A DNA stretch of 39,617 bases from Gemmatimonadota bacterium (lineage in GTDB: Bacteria > Gemmatimonadota > Gemmatimonadetes > Gemmatimonadales > GWC2-71-9). The notes under the pieces were generated by a model. That model saw only the letters and a program-made list of their open reading frames with translations. It ran no database searches and was not told where the DNA came from. Position 1 is the first letter of the stretch, and each line of letters opens with the position of its first letter. Where the stretch lies: assembly GCA_003220935.1 (NCBI GenBank), contig QHTT01000046.1:1-39617 (forward strand), written 5' to 3'. Below are positions 32,501 to 39,617 of this stretch, in pieces. The translations under genes were made by a program, and so were the position numbers.

Positions 32501-33168
32501 TGCCGTGGCTGCGGCCGGGCACCCGCGCCTTCACCACATACGCCAACGCCACGTTGCAGGACGTGCTCGGCCACGGGCTCGAGGGCGTGCAGCGCCTCGA
32601 GGCGGCGACGCTGGACCACGTGGTGTTCTTCAACCGTGGCGGGAAGTTCGCGGCCGCGCCGCTGCCGGCGGAGGCGCAGTTCGCTCCAGCGTTCTACGTG
32701 GGGGTGGCGGACTTCGACGGCGACGGGCACGAGGATGTCTTCCTCGCGCAGAATTTCTTCCTGACCGAGCTCGAGACGCCCCGCTACGACGCTGGGCGCG
32801 GGCCGGCGTTCGCCGACTACGACGGCGACGGGCGGCTTGACCTCGCGATCTCCCAGAATGGGGCCGAGACCAAGCTGTACCACAACGAGCACGCGCGACC
32901 GGGCGTCCGGGTGAGGCTGGTCGGCGGCGCGGCGAACCCGCATGCGATCGGGGCACTGCTCCGGATCGTGTATGAAGGGTCGCGCGGTCCCGCGCGGGAG
33001 GTGCACGGGGGATCGGGCTACTGGTCGGAGGACGGGGCGATCCAGGTGCTCGGGGTGGAGGCAGACAAGCGGCCCGTGGCAGTGTGGGTCCGGTGGCCGG
33101 GGGGAAGGGAGACGCAAGTGCCGCTCGAGGCGGGGGCGCGAGAGGTGATCGCGCGCGCGCCGCGCTGA
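29524..33168 (+). CDS. Double-length CRTAC1-like lipoprotein (two FG-GAP/ASPIC halves)
   Basis: A 1214-residue exported lipoprotein (signal RRCLAGGLALLALDVAC, Cys near residue 21). Thirteen D-x-D-G-D-G-type Ca-binding loops (e.g. DVDGDGLPD, DVDGDGDLD, DLDGDGRLD, DYDGDGRLD) are split between two halves. Each half ends in an ASPIC/UnbV domain: the first at about 555-640 (VAVRLRGRAPNSAGAGSKI), the second at about 1120-1210 (VRLVGGAANPHAIGALLRI). The halves are joined by a Pro-rich linker (VPSPQAPTPAPW) encoded by tandem heptamers at 31484-31518. I chose ATG 29524 for its signal peptide; the frame extends upstream into the susD gene. It follows susD by 77 nt and may belong to the same unit. A surface adhesin, receptor or glycan-linked role is possible, none shown. 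Confidence 0.88.
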   Translation: MRSCSAVSWRRCLAGGLALLALDVACRRVAPPLAWHTEAGYRWRELRVLSSGGPAFSELTPSRTGIRFTNTVNLDSALWNRHLAQGGGVALGDVDGDGLPDVYLTSNEGANALYRNLGDWHFEDITTNAGVALTGRHSTGAVFADVDGDGDLDLLVSTLGGGVALFVNDGHGVFTERTAAAGLASQAGSMTMTLTDVDGDGHLDLYVANYKTRSAMDVYPPQERAFNRVVREIGHNRFEVVPKFRKDYRVVDRPEYGLVSMQQRADPDGFYLNDGTGHFTLVPWTSGRFRDETGKPLAAVPEYFALSAKFTDVDGDGAPDLYVCDDFEDPDFLWLNDGRGTFRAAPRLALRNTSNSSMAVDFSDVDRDGHVDIFVADMLGRGPRRKTQIPTHTPLPKLIGQIDDRPQWQRNTLLWNRGDGTFAQLGSYAGIEASDWSWDAQFLDVDLDGYEDLLVTTGHLWDIMDADTWERIRTTFTALQWRRELAEFPTLAVPSVAFRNNRDLTFTEVGREWGFGAENAISHGMATADLDGDGALDVVVNRLGTPAAVFRNLASAPRVAVRLRGRAPNSAGAGSKIRVLGGPVPVQEKEVVLGGGYLSGSDPLYSFAAGSAQELTIEVDWRRGGRSVIHGVKSNREYEIREPAITPSLRPGSALVPSPQAPTPAPWFRDVSAQLGHHHVETPYNDWARQPLLPQALSQLGPGVTWYDVEGDGDEDLLITSGRGGSLAYYRNDGGRFTRVNLHLPTAPYDETTVVPLPAGNGGTVLLVGQSSYESQTPAEAAAVPSVVEVVPASDAITPIVPGDVSSIGPLAVADVDGDGDVDLFVGGRVLPGAYPKPASSRLFRNESGRFVLDDINTRLFQSVGLISAAVCSDVNGDGWPDLILAPEWGSLKLFLNDHGRLRDASTEWGLDRVVGRWNGVTTGDLDGDGRLDIVATSWGRNTSHHVDPAHPLLLYYGGFTASGRVDMIEAQYDDRVHGIAPLTPLRRLMTTLPWLRPGTRAFTTYANATLQDVLGHGLEGVQRLEAATLDHVVFFNRGGKFAAAPLPAEAQFAPAFYVGVADFDGDGHEDVFLAQNFFLTELETPRYDAGRGPAFADYDGDGRLDLAISQNGAETKLYHNEHARPGVRVRLVGGAANPHAIGALLRIVYEGSRGPAREVHGGSGYWSEDGAIQVLGVEADKRPVAVWVRWPGGRETQVPLEAGAREVIARAPR
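31484..31518 (+). repeat. Tandem C-rich heptamers encoding a Pro-rich linker
   Basis: Five consecutive 7-base units (CCCTAGT, CCCCAGC, CCCCAGG, CCCCAAC, CCCTGCT) lie inside the coding sequence exactly at the junction of the two halves of the CRTAC1-like gene. The unit length equals that of the intergenic hairpins, but there is no inverted arm. Confidence 0.6.
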
Positions 33169-33474
33169 CCCCAGGCATCTTGCGGGTGTCTGTAACGCGA
33201 GTCAGTATTGACCGTCGTCTCTGCCGTCGTGCGGTCCTACCCGATCCACGGAGGTGGATCATGCGCCCTGCTTTGTCCGCTCATCGATATTGTCCCACCC
33301 CAGCACTCTCGCAGCCTCGATGTAGGCGGTAGGCCGTCGCTGCCCCATACCCGCGGCACGTTCCGCTCGGCGGAGTGTGCGGTACGGTGGCGTGTCTCGA
33401 TGGCGGCCACTTGAGCCTCTCGTTTCGTCGGTACGCGACTCGAAGTAAACCTCTCGCATGAGGAGAGACGGGAG
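33169..33474. other. 306-nt non-coding stretch before the second susC
   Basis: I find no conserved gene here. It holds a hairpin GATCCAC-GGAG-GTGGATC at 33243-33260, a short reading frame right after it (33261-33332) and a normal ribosome site (GACGGGAG) before ATG 33475. TTGACC at about 33207 has no convincing -10 partner. It probably carries the promoter and leader of the second susCD operon. Confidence 0.5.
33261..33332 (+). CDS. Possible 23-codon leader with SD in a hairpin
   Basis: ATG 33261 follows GGAGG at 33250-33254 with 6-nt spacing. GGAG forms the loop and G 33254 starts the 3' arm of a 7-bp hairpin (33243-33249 with 33254-33260) that ends directly before the ATG. The frame encodes MRPALSAHRYCPTPALSQPR and three more residues. 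It has no recognisable motif. It may be a leader peptide for the susC gene 143 nt downstream or a chance frame. Confidence 0.3.
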   Translation: MRPALSAHRYCPTPALSQPRCRR

Positions 33475-36447
33475 ATGAACATTCCATTTATCCGGCAGGT
33501 CGTCGGGGCCGCAGCAGCGGTAGTGCTGCTCGTCTGCACCGTGCCAGTCGCAACCGCGCAGCAAGGCGCGATCGCCGGGCGGGTGACGGATCGCGTGACG
33601 CAACAGCCCGTGATCGGTGCCGAGGTGCTGGTGCTGGGCACGAATCTCGGGGGTCGTGTCGGGCAGGATGGCCGCTATCGCATCAGCAACATTTCCGCTG
33701 GGCAATATACGCTGCAGGTGCGGCTCATCGGGTACGCCACCGCTTCGCAGCAGGTGAGCGTAACCGCCGGGGGGACGGCGACCGTGGACTTTGCGGTGTC
33801 CGCCGCCGCAGTACCGCTCGAGGCGGTAGTGGTAACGGCTACCGGCGCCGAGCAATTGAAACGGGAGCTGGGCCACACCGTGGCGACGATCGACGCGGCG
33901 AAGACGGTGGAGCAAGCGACACCCACGAACTTGGCTGACCTGCTGAACGCCCGGGCCCCAGGTGTTCAGGTGCTGCCATCCGGCGGTACTACCGGGACGG
34001 GGAGCCGCATCCGCATCCGCGGGTCGAGCAGCCTGTCGCTCACGAACGAGCCGATCATCGTCGTGGACGGCATTCGCGTGGAAAACGGGGCGACGGGCCA
34101 GACGGCGACCTCCATCGGCGTCGGTGGTCAGACGCCGTCGCGGCTCAACGACATCAGCCCCGAGGACATCGAATCGATCGAAATCGTCAAGGGACCGTCC
34201 GCAGCCGCGCTGTACGGCACCGACGCCGCGAACGGAGTGATCCAGATCCGCACCAAGCGCGGTCGGCCTGGGCCCACGAAGTGGAACGGCTACGTCGAAG
34301 GTGGCGTCCTGAACGACATCACGGCCTGGCCGGCGAACTACACCTCTGTCACCAACGCGGGCGCCTCGTGCAGCCTGACACAGGCGTCGGCTGGCGTGTG
34401 CGCCATCGACACGGTGCGGACCTTCAATCCGTTGGAGGTGAACAGCCCGTTCCAGACCGGGAGCCGGCAGCAGTACGGCGTGAGCGCCTCGGGGGGGAGC
34501 GATGTCACCACGTTCTTTCTCTCCGGAGAGTTTGAGCGGGAAAAGGGGATCTATCATCCCAACGACCTGCGTCGCACCAGTCTGCGCGCCAATTTGCATC
34601 ACCAGGCGAGTCGCTTGTTGGACGTTGCCGTCTCCACCGGCTACACGTCGAGCGATCTGAGCCTGCCCCAAAACGACAACAACTCAGCGGGCATCGCGTC
34701 CAGTGGCCTCTTGGGCTCGGCGAACCCGAACAACGGACGACTGGGCTATGGCTTTCTGACGCCCACTCAGTCATTCAATATCCTGGTCGGTCAGGGCATT
34801 GAGCGGTTCACGGGAAGCGTGAACGCCAACTTCCGGCCGACGAGCTTCTTGACGCTCCGCGCGGTCGCTGGGACCGACGTCAGCAACCGGTTCGACCAGC
34901 AGACCATCTCGCCCGGCTTGGTGCCGTTGAACCAGAACACCCTGGACGGCCAGCGGAACTCGAACCGCGCGCAGATCTTCAACTACACCGCGAACTTCAC
35001 CGCTACCGCGGCATTCCGCCTCTCCCCGATCGTCACTTCGAACACGTCTGCCGGTGTGCAGTTCTTCAAGGACGTCTTCGCGCAGACGCTCGCCTCCGGT
35101 CGCAAGCTGGTGGGCGGGACCACCTCCCTCGCCGGCGTGGTCATCCCCACGGTCAACGAGAACACCGACGAGTTCGTGACGTTGGGTGGCTACGTCGAAG
35201 AGCAAGTGGGGATCCGGGACCGGTTGTACTTCACGGGCGCGTTGCGCGGGGACGACAACTCTGCCTTCGGCGCAAACTTCAACTTCATCACCTACCCCAA
35301 GGTGTCTGGCTCGTGGGTCGTGTCCGAGGAGCCGTTTTTTCCCCGTTGGTCATGGCTCAGCTCACTGCGGGTACGGGCCGCGTGGGGTAAGAGCGGCCGG
35401 CAGCCCGGGCCCACGGACGCGCTGGCGTTCTTCAGCCCCGTAGCCGTGGCGACGAACAGTACCGACGCACCCGGCATCACGGACTCGAGTCTCGGGAATG
35501 CGAACCTGAAGCCCGAGAAGACGCGGGAGTACGAAGCGGGGTTCGACGCCGACCTATGGACGCAGCGGCTGCACATCGAGTTCACCTACTACGATAAGAA
35601 CTCGCGGGATGCCCTGATCGCGCGGCGGCTTGCGCCATCGTTAGGCGTGAGCACCACACGGTTTGAGAACCTGGGCGAGGTTAGCAACAAGGGCGTGGAG
35701 ATTTCGCTCAACGCGCAGGTTCTGAACAAGCCCAATCTCTCCTGGAGTGTGACCGCAAGTGCCTGGGGTAACCGCAATCGCCTCATCGACCTGGGCCCGG
35801 GCATCACGCCGATCATCTTCGGCTTGGGCGGCGCTACCCAGCGACATCAACCCGACTTCCCGCTGGGCGGCTATTGGGGTCGGTCCTACACCTTCAACGA
35901 CGCGAACGGCGATGGCCTGATCACTGCTTCCGAACTCACGGTGGCGGCCGCCGAAACCTACCAAGGCACGCCGTTCCCGACCCATGGCGGTACCCTCAGC
36001 AGCGAAGTGGGCTTCTTCAAGCATTTCCGGCTCTACGGCCTGCTCGACGGGCGCTTCGGCAACCGACTCGACAACAGTACGGAGGAATTCCGCTGTCTGC
36101 TCGGGATCTGCCGCGGCCGACGCGACCCGACGACACCCCTCGCCGAGCAGGCACGCGCCGTGGCCGCGGTCTCCTACGGTCTCGAGACCGGGTACTTCGA
36201 GGACGCGAGCTTCGTCAAGCTGCGGGAAGTGTCGCTCACCTACACGCCGCCGGTCGAGGTGGCGCGCCGGATCGGCGCGAGTGGCATGAGCGTCACGATC
36301 ACCGGACGCAACCTCGCGACATGGACCAACTACACGGGCGTCGATCCCGAGCTGAACGACGCCGGCCAGTCGAATTTCAACACGGCCGACTTTCTGACCC
36401 AGCCTCCGGTGCGGTACTTCATCGCCCGGATCAACCTGACCTTCTGA
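33475..36447 (+). CDS. SusC/RagA-type TonB-dependent outer-membrane transporter
   Basis: A 990-residue intact SusC-like transporter. Domains in order: signal peptide (cleavage after VATAQ, near residue 28), CarboxypepD_reg-like domain (AIAGRVTDRVTQQPVIGAEV), a TonB-type junction with VVVTATG, a plug (RIRIRGSSSLSLTNEPIIVV; ISPEDIESIEIVKGPSAAAL; YGTDAANGVIQI) and a barrel ending in YFIARINLTF with the C-terminal Phe. The family strand FEDASFVKLREVSLTYTPP is present, which shows by comparison what the copy at 24384 has lost. A GGGAG site precedes ATG 33475. The SusD partner starts 16 nt after its stop. Substrate unknown. Confidence 0.95.
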   Translation: MNIPFIRQVVGAAAAVVLLVCTVPVATAQQGAIAGRVTDRVTQQPVIGAEVLVLGTNLGGRVGQDGRYRISNISAGQYTLQVRLIGYATASQQVSVTAGGTATVDFAVSAAAVPLEAVVVTATGAEQLKRELGHTVATIDAAKTVEQATPTNLADLLNARAPGVQVLPSGGTTGTGSRIRIRGSSSLSLTNEPIIVVDGIRVENGATGQTATSIGVGGQTPSRLNDISPEDIESIEIVKGPSAAALYGTDAANGVIQIRTKRGRPGPTKWNGYVEGGVLNDITAWPANYTSVTNAGASCSLTQASAGVCAIDTVRTFNPLEVNSPFQTGSRQQYGVSASGGSDVTTFFLSGEFEREKGIYHPNDLRRTSLRANLHHQASRLLDVAVSTGYTSSDLSLPQNDNNSAGIASSGLLGSANPNNGRLGYGFLTPTQSFNILVGQGIERFTGSVNANFRPTSFLTLRAVAGTDVSNRFDQQTISPGLVPLNQNTLDGQRNSNRAQIFNYTANFTATAAFRLSPIVTSNTSAGVQFFKDVFAQTLASGRKLVGGTTSLAGVVIPTVNENTDEFVTLGGYVEEQVGIRDRLYFTGALRGDDNSAFGANFNFITYPKVSGSWVVSEEPFFPRWSWLSSLRVRAAWGKSGRQPGPTDALAFFSPVAVATNSTDAPGITDSSLGNANLKPEKTREYEAGFDADLWTQRLHIEFTYYDKNSRDALIARRLAPSLGVSTTRFENLGEVSNKGVEISLNAQVLNKPNLSWSVTASAWGNRNRLIDLGPGITPIIFGLGGATQRHQPDFPLGGYWGRSYTFNDANGDGLITASELTVAAAETYQGTPFPTHGGTLSSEVGFFKHFRLYGLLDGRFGNRLDNSTEEFRCLLGICRGRRDPTTPLAEQARAVAAVSYGLETGYFEDASFVKLREVSLTYTPPVEVARRIGASGMSVTITGRNLATWTNYTGVDPELNDAGQSNFNTADFLTQPPVRYFIARINLTF

Positions 36448-36463
36448 GGCGAGGGCGACGACC

Positions 36464-37945
36464 ATGAAGAGCGCATTGAAGCTTGCCCTCCTCGCCGTGC
36501 TGGCCCTGGCCTTGCCATTCACGGGGTGCAATGACCCGCTGAATGTGCAGGATCCCGACATCGTGGCGCCGGGCAACCTGAATGACAAATCCGTGCTGCC
36601 AACGATCCGAGCGGGCGCGATCGGGGACTTCGCCCTGGCGTACACCGGATCCGGGGCGGATGGCTCCGGCGGCACGGTCGAAGGCGTCACTATGTACGGC
36701 GGCCTGCTCGCCGACGAGTGGATCAACTCGGAGACCTTCCCGACCCGCATCGAAGTGGATTCGCGCGGGCCGATCCAGAAGACCAACGCCGACGTCGGTC
36801 TCTGGTTCCGCAACATGCACCGCGCCCGGCGGGCGGCCGAGTTCGCCGCAGAGCGCTACCGGACGCTGGCTCCCGACACGACCGCGGAGACCGGGCTTTC
36901 CGAGGTGCTGTCGCTCGCGGGCTACACGTACGTTTTCTTCGCCGAGACGTGGTGCTCGGGTGTCCCGGTGAGCACGGTCGCGGCGGACGGCACAATCACC
37001 TACGGGGCCCCACTTTCGACGCTCCAGCTTCTGAACACCGCGATCGGACGGTTCGACGAGGCGACGGCAGCGGCGACTGCCCTCGACACGACTCGGGTCA
37101 GTGCCACCACGCGGCGCACGTTGATCCGCCTGGCGGCGGTCGGGAAGGCGCGAGCGTTGCTCGACCAAGGTCAGTTTGCGACGGCGGCGGCACTCGTGTC
37201 GTCCACGGCGGTGCCGACGAGCTTCTCCTACACGGTCCAGCACTCCGAGAACACGACGCGTGAGAACAACGGGGTGTTCAACGCCACGCAGATCTTCAAG
37301 CGGTACGCCGTCGGCGATCGCGAAGGGGGTTACACCGCCGCGTTCGCACCTTCCGGAACGGGTCCTGGGCTCCCTTATCGCAGCAGCGGGGACCCGCGCA
37401 TCCAGTGGCGACTGGTGATCACGCCGCCGACCGCTCCAGCCACGAAGCCGGACACGAACAAGGGTTTCGATGGCTCGACATTGCAGTACGACCAGACGCG
37501 TTACACCAGTCGCAGCGCGGCGATCACGCTCGCGACCGGCGCCGAAGCTCGTCTCATCGAGGCCGAGGCGGCGCTGCAAGCTGGCGACACCGCCACCGGG
37601 GGCAGCTTCTATACCACCCTCAACGGGCTGCGCTCCGCACCGCCGTCGTACTTCGCCCTGGCCACGCCGCTCGTTGCTCTCACCACGGATTCGGCCACGG
37701 CGGCAGGCGGCGCGGTCTCACTGCTGTTCCGGGAGCGCGCCTACTGGCTCTGGATCACGGCGCACCGCCTTGGAGACCTACGGCGGTTGATTCGGCAGTA
37801 CGGGCGCGCTGCCGACGCGGTGTTCCCGTCGGGCGCGTACTTCAAGTCCCAGGTCCCCACGTATGGAAGCGACGTCAACTTCCCGGTGCCGGTAGACGAA
37901 GGGAACAACCCGAACTTCACGCAGTGCATCGATCGTAACCCATAG
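36464..37945 (+). CDS. SusD/RagB-like substrate-binding outer-membrane lipoprotein
   Basis: A 493-residue lipoprotein, partner of the SusC-like protein encoded just upstream. The signal ends LPFTGCNDPL, with the lipid-bearing Cys near residue 22, and is followed by LNVQDPDIVAPG, typical of SusD proteins of this group. The helical body (FRNMHRARRAAEFAAERY; LSLAGYTYVFFAETWCSGVP) and the late motif RERAYWLWITAHRLGDLRRL are family-like. It is clearly not a close copy of the SusD at 27605. A strong hairpin 25 nt after the stop ends the operon. Confidence 0.92.
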   Translation: MKSALKLALLAVLALALPFTGCNDPLNVQDPDIVAPGNLNDKSVLPTIRAGAIGDFALAYTGSGADGSGGTVEGVTMYGGLLADEWINSETFPTRIEVDSRGPIQKTNADVGLWFRNMHRARRAAEFAAERYRTLAPDTTAETGLSEVLSLAGYTYVFFAETWCSGVPVSTVAADGTITYGAPLSTLQLLNTAIGRFDEATAAATALDTTRVSATTRRTLIRLAAVGKARALLDQGQFATAAALVSSTAVPTSFSYTVQHSENTTRENNGVFNATQIFKRYAVGDREGGYTAAFAPSGTGPGLPYRSSGDPRIQWRLVITPPTAPATKPDTNKGFDGSTLQYDQTRYTSRSAAITLATGAEARLIEAEAALQAGDTATGGSFYTTLNGLRSAPPSYFALATPLVALTTDSATAAGGAVSLLFRERAYWLWITAHRLGDLRRLIRQYGRAADAVFPSGAYFKSQVPTYGSDVNFPVPVDEGNNPNFTQCIDRNP

Positions 37946-37969
37946 CCGGTGCGGCACCGATGGACGAGA

Positions 37970-38001
37970 CGGGGGAGGGTTCCGTAGAGGCCCCTCCCCC
38001 G
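37970..38001. terminator. Bidirectional hairpin after the second susCD pair
   Basis: A 10-bp stem (CGGGGGAGGG with CCCTCCCCCG; 37970-37979, 37992-38001) with a 12-nt loop is followed by GTTGTCATTT. It lies between the convergent susD and plug-lipoprotein genes. Confidence 0.7.
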
Positions 38002-38031
38002 GTTGTCATTTCCGGCCGTCAACGGCGCCGC

Positions 38032-38478
38032 TCAGGGCTCCGGGCCGTCCTTCGTCTTGATTACGATGACGCCGCTCACCGCGTTGGTGCCGTAGAAGGT
38101 GGTGCCTTCGATGCCGTTATAGATCGAGATCGTGAGGATGGTGGCGGCCGGGATCCCGTCGAGCGCGCGGAAGTCGGTGAGGCGCACGCCGTCGAGCACC
38201 ACGAGGGGCGCGTCTTGGAGCACGATGCTGGAGCGACCGCGCCGTCCTGCCGACCCGGGACGCCCGCCGCGCGTGTCGCGCAACGTCAGCGTCGGCGCTT
38301 CTCGCTTCAGGACGTCCCATGCGGTGCTGGCTCCCGATCGCGCGATTTGTTCCGCCGTGATGACCTGCACCCCGGGGCGCGTGTCGGCTCGCCGGTATGC
38401 GCCCGTCGCACACGCGGCGAGCAACGCGGTGCTGAATACGGTGATGAGGGCACAACGAGGGGAGAAACGTGCCGTCAT
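38032..38478 (-). CDS. Lipoprotein consisting of a TonB-receptor plug domain only
   Basis: A 148-residue protein: a lipoprotein signal (ITVFSTALLAACATG, lipobox LAAC, Cys near residue 21), then a plug domain and nothing else. The plug begins GVQVITAEQIARSGASTAWD, has PLVVLDGVRL and ATILTISIYNGIEG, and ends GTNAVSGVIVIKTKDGPEP, exactly where a barrel would start. I start it at ATG 38478. The barrel is absent downstream in any frame; the second susCD operon converges on it. The lipid anchor makes it different from the signal-peptidase-I-type plug protein at 23462. Function unknown; it may interact with TonB or with a SusC barrel. Confidence 0.8.
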   Translation of the reverse strand: MTARFSPRCALITVFSTALLAACATGAYRRADTRPGVQVITAEQIARSGASTAWDVLKREAPTLTLRDTRGGRPGSAGRRGRSSIVLQDAPLVVLDGVRLTDFRALDGIPAATILTISIYNGIEGTTFYGTNAVSGVIVIKTKDGPEP

Positions 38479-38593
38479 AGGGGCCTCGCAAGCTGAGGGC
38501 GCCGCTCCACTCACGTCGAGTGCATCATGATGCCCGGATAGAAGCCAGTCAATACACGCCTCTTTCGGGAATCCGGCTAGCTTTCGACCTACC

Positions 38594-39355
38594 ATGCAAC
38601 CCGCTGTCCTCCTGCTACTTGTCCAGATCGCTGTTCCTGCTCCCCGCGGCTACGTCAACGACTTCGCCGGTGTGCTCGCCCCCGCGTCGGTGTCGCGCAT
38701 CGAAGCTGTCATCGCCGAAGTGCGTGCGAAAAGCCGCGGCGAGATCGCCGTGGTCACGCTCGCCGACATCGGCGATCGCGCGGCGAGCGACGTGGCGCTG
38801 CAGATCGGGCGGCAATGGGGCGTGGGGGCGAAGGGCGCTGCCGGCGACCCGGCGAAAAACCTGGGCGTCGTGGTGCTGCTCGTGCCGCTTAAGAACCACC
38901 GGCCCGGCACGGGGCAGGTGTTCATCGCCACCGGCCGCGGCACCGAAGGGTTCCTCACCGACGCCCAGGCGGGGCGGATCAGGGACGCCATGGTCCCCTA
39001 CCTCGCCCGCGAGGACTACGGCGCGGGGCTGACGCTCGGCGTGCAACTGATCGCGCAGGCATTCGCGCGCGAATTCGGCTTTACCCGCACTGGGGAGCCT
39101 CCGCCTCCGCCCGAGGAAACCGACCGGCTGCCGATCCCCGCGGGCCTGGTGATCGCCGTGGTCGTGCTGCTGATTATCGTCACTCGCGGGCGCATCTTGT
39201 GGTGGATTTTCGTGTTCAGTCGGTTCGGCGGCGGAGGGCGTGGCTGGAGCGGGGGAGGCGGTGGCTGGGGAGGCGGTGGCGGCTTCAGCGGTGGCTTCGG
39301 AGGATTCGGCGGGGGCGGCGGCTTCTCAGGTGGCGGTGCGGGAGGGAGATTCTGA
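38594..39355 (+). CDS. TPM-domain protein with glycine-rich tail (YgcG-like)
   Basis: A 253-residue protein. A signal peptide (MQPAVLLLLVQIAVPAPRG) leads into YVNDFAGVLAP, the usual start of a TPM (TLP18.3/Psb32/MOLO-1) domain, which continues with RGEIAVVTLADIGDR, GVVVLLVPLKN and IATGRGTEGFLTDAQAGRI. A transmembrane segment follows (about 180-200), then a Gly/Ser/Trp/Phe-rich tail (GGGGGWGGGG-type). The order of TPM domain, membrane helix and Gly-rich tail is typical of bacterial YgcG-like proteins, whose exact role is unsettled. The TGATG at its end overlaps the next start. Confidence 0.9.
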   Translation: MQPAVLLLLVQIAVPAPRGYVNDFAGVLAPASVSRIEAVIAEVRAKSRGEIAVVTLADIGDRAASDVALQIGRQWGVGAKGAAGDPAKNLGVVVLLVPLKNHRPGTGQVFIATGRGTEGFLTDAQAGRIRDAMVPYLAREDYGAGLTLGVQLIAQAFAREFGFTRTGEPPPPPEETDRLPIPAGLVIAVVVLLIIVTRGRILWWIFVFSRFGGGGRGWSGGGGGWGGGGGFSGGFGGFGGGGGFSGGGAGGRF

Positions 39356-39617
39356 TGATGGCGAAGCTCACGGTGGAGCACTTCGCGAACGAGGTCGCGA
39401 CAGCCTTGGGCGGTCGGCTCGTCGCCCTGTTGCTCTACGGCTCGGCGGCCCGTGGTACGCACGTCCCCGACCGCTCGGATGTGAACACACTGCTCATCTG
39501 CGACGCCGTCGACGAGGATCTGTTCGCACGGCTCGAGCGGCCGGTGCGGGAGTGGGTGAAGGCCGGCCATCCGGCACCGCTCATGCTCACCCAGCGGGAG
39601 TGGCAGACGTCCGCCGA
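39355..39617 (+). CDS. Nucleotidyltransferase-like protein, truncated by the window end
   Basis: The first 87 codons of a gene cut by the window edge. ATG 39355 overlaps the preceding stop (TGATG); ATG 39358 is an alternative. LLLYGSAARGTHVPDRSDVN matches the Pol-beta-type nucleotidyltransferase motif GSxxRG...(S)DxD, but the second Asp of the DxD pair is Asn (SDVN). That may make it catalytically inactive or a non-canonical member. Coupling to the TPM gene suggests a shared operon. Confidence 0.7.
   Translation, partial: MMAKLTVEHFANEVATALGGRLVALLLYGSAARGTHVPDRSDVNTLLICDAVDEDLFARLERPVREWVKAGHPAPLMLTQREWQTSA

Overview
The window is about 39.6 kb of high-GC bacterial DNA. It looks like a Gram-negative, LPS-bearing member of the FCB side of the tree, most likely Gemmatimonadota. 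This is inferred from SusC/SusD (RagA/RagB) pairs in a GC-rich background, lipoproteins with lipoboxes, an Mla lipid-transport operon, WaaA (Kdo transferase), CRTAC1-type FG-GAP/ASPIC proteins and many small signal-peptide beta-barrel candidates. No 16S rRNA is present, so the assignment rests on gene content.

Layout. Positions 1-2290 hold a minus-strand tRNA cluster: Ala-GGC, Gly-GCC, initiator Met-CAT, Val-GAC, Arg-ACG, Pro-CGG and a broken Arg-CCG. A textbook TTGACA-17-TAAGAT promoter precedes it, and a K+-channel-like gene lies on the other strand between two of the tRNAs. Positions 2435-11781 are housekeeping on the plus strand: a sigma-70 factor, mlaE-mlaF-mlaD, a Nudix hydrolase, an AraC-type regulator, then an F1-only ATP synthase cluster (atpA-atpG-atpD-atpC; F0 and delta genes are not here). 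Positions 11831-15016 hold four small secreted, probably beta-barrel proteins (two of them tandem duplicates) and a small lipoprotein.

Positions 15049-20724 (minus strand) look like one compact transcription unit: an SD-led 10-codon leader, soxC-like molybdopterin sulfite/sulfane dehydrogenase, its cytochrome c, a CRTAC1-type Ca-binding propeller lipoprotein, a frameshifted DsbA-like gene and waaA. Divergent from it are a seven-heme cytochrome c and a TPR protein. Positions 23462-38478 hold two SusC/SusD pairs, a double-length CRTAC1-like lipoprotein, and two proteins that consist of little more than a TonB-receptor plug domain without a barrel. The first SusC gene has lost a piece and its frame near the C-terminus. 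The window ends with a TPM-domain protein and a truncated nucleotidyltransferase-like gene.

A second layer runs through the intergenic spaces of the first 7.6 kb: large imperfect hairpins whose arms are built from tandem 7- or 8-base units (GGAACGC, GGAATGC or GTCGGACN), plus a nested palindrome-and-terminator after the sigma gene. Other regulatory candidates are a perfect TGTGA-N6-TCACA operator in front of atpA, the leader peptide whose stop overlaps the soxC start, and a short reading frame with its SD in a hairpin before the second susC. The strongest candidates for undescribed biology are the hairpin family, the Sox/CRTAC1/multiheme/SusCD neighbourhood and the barrel-less plug proteins.
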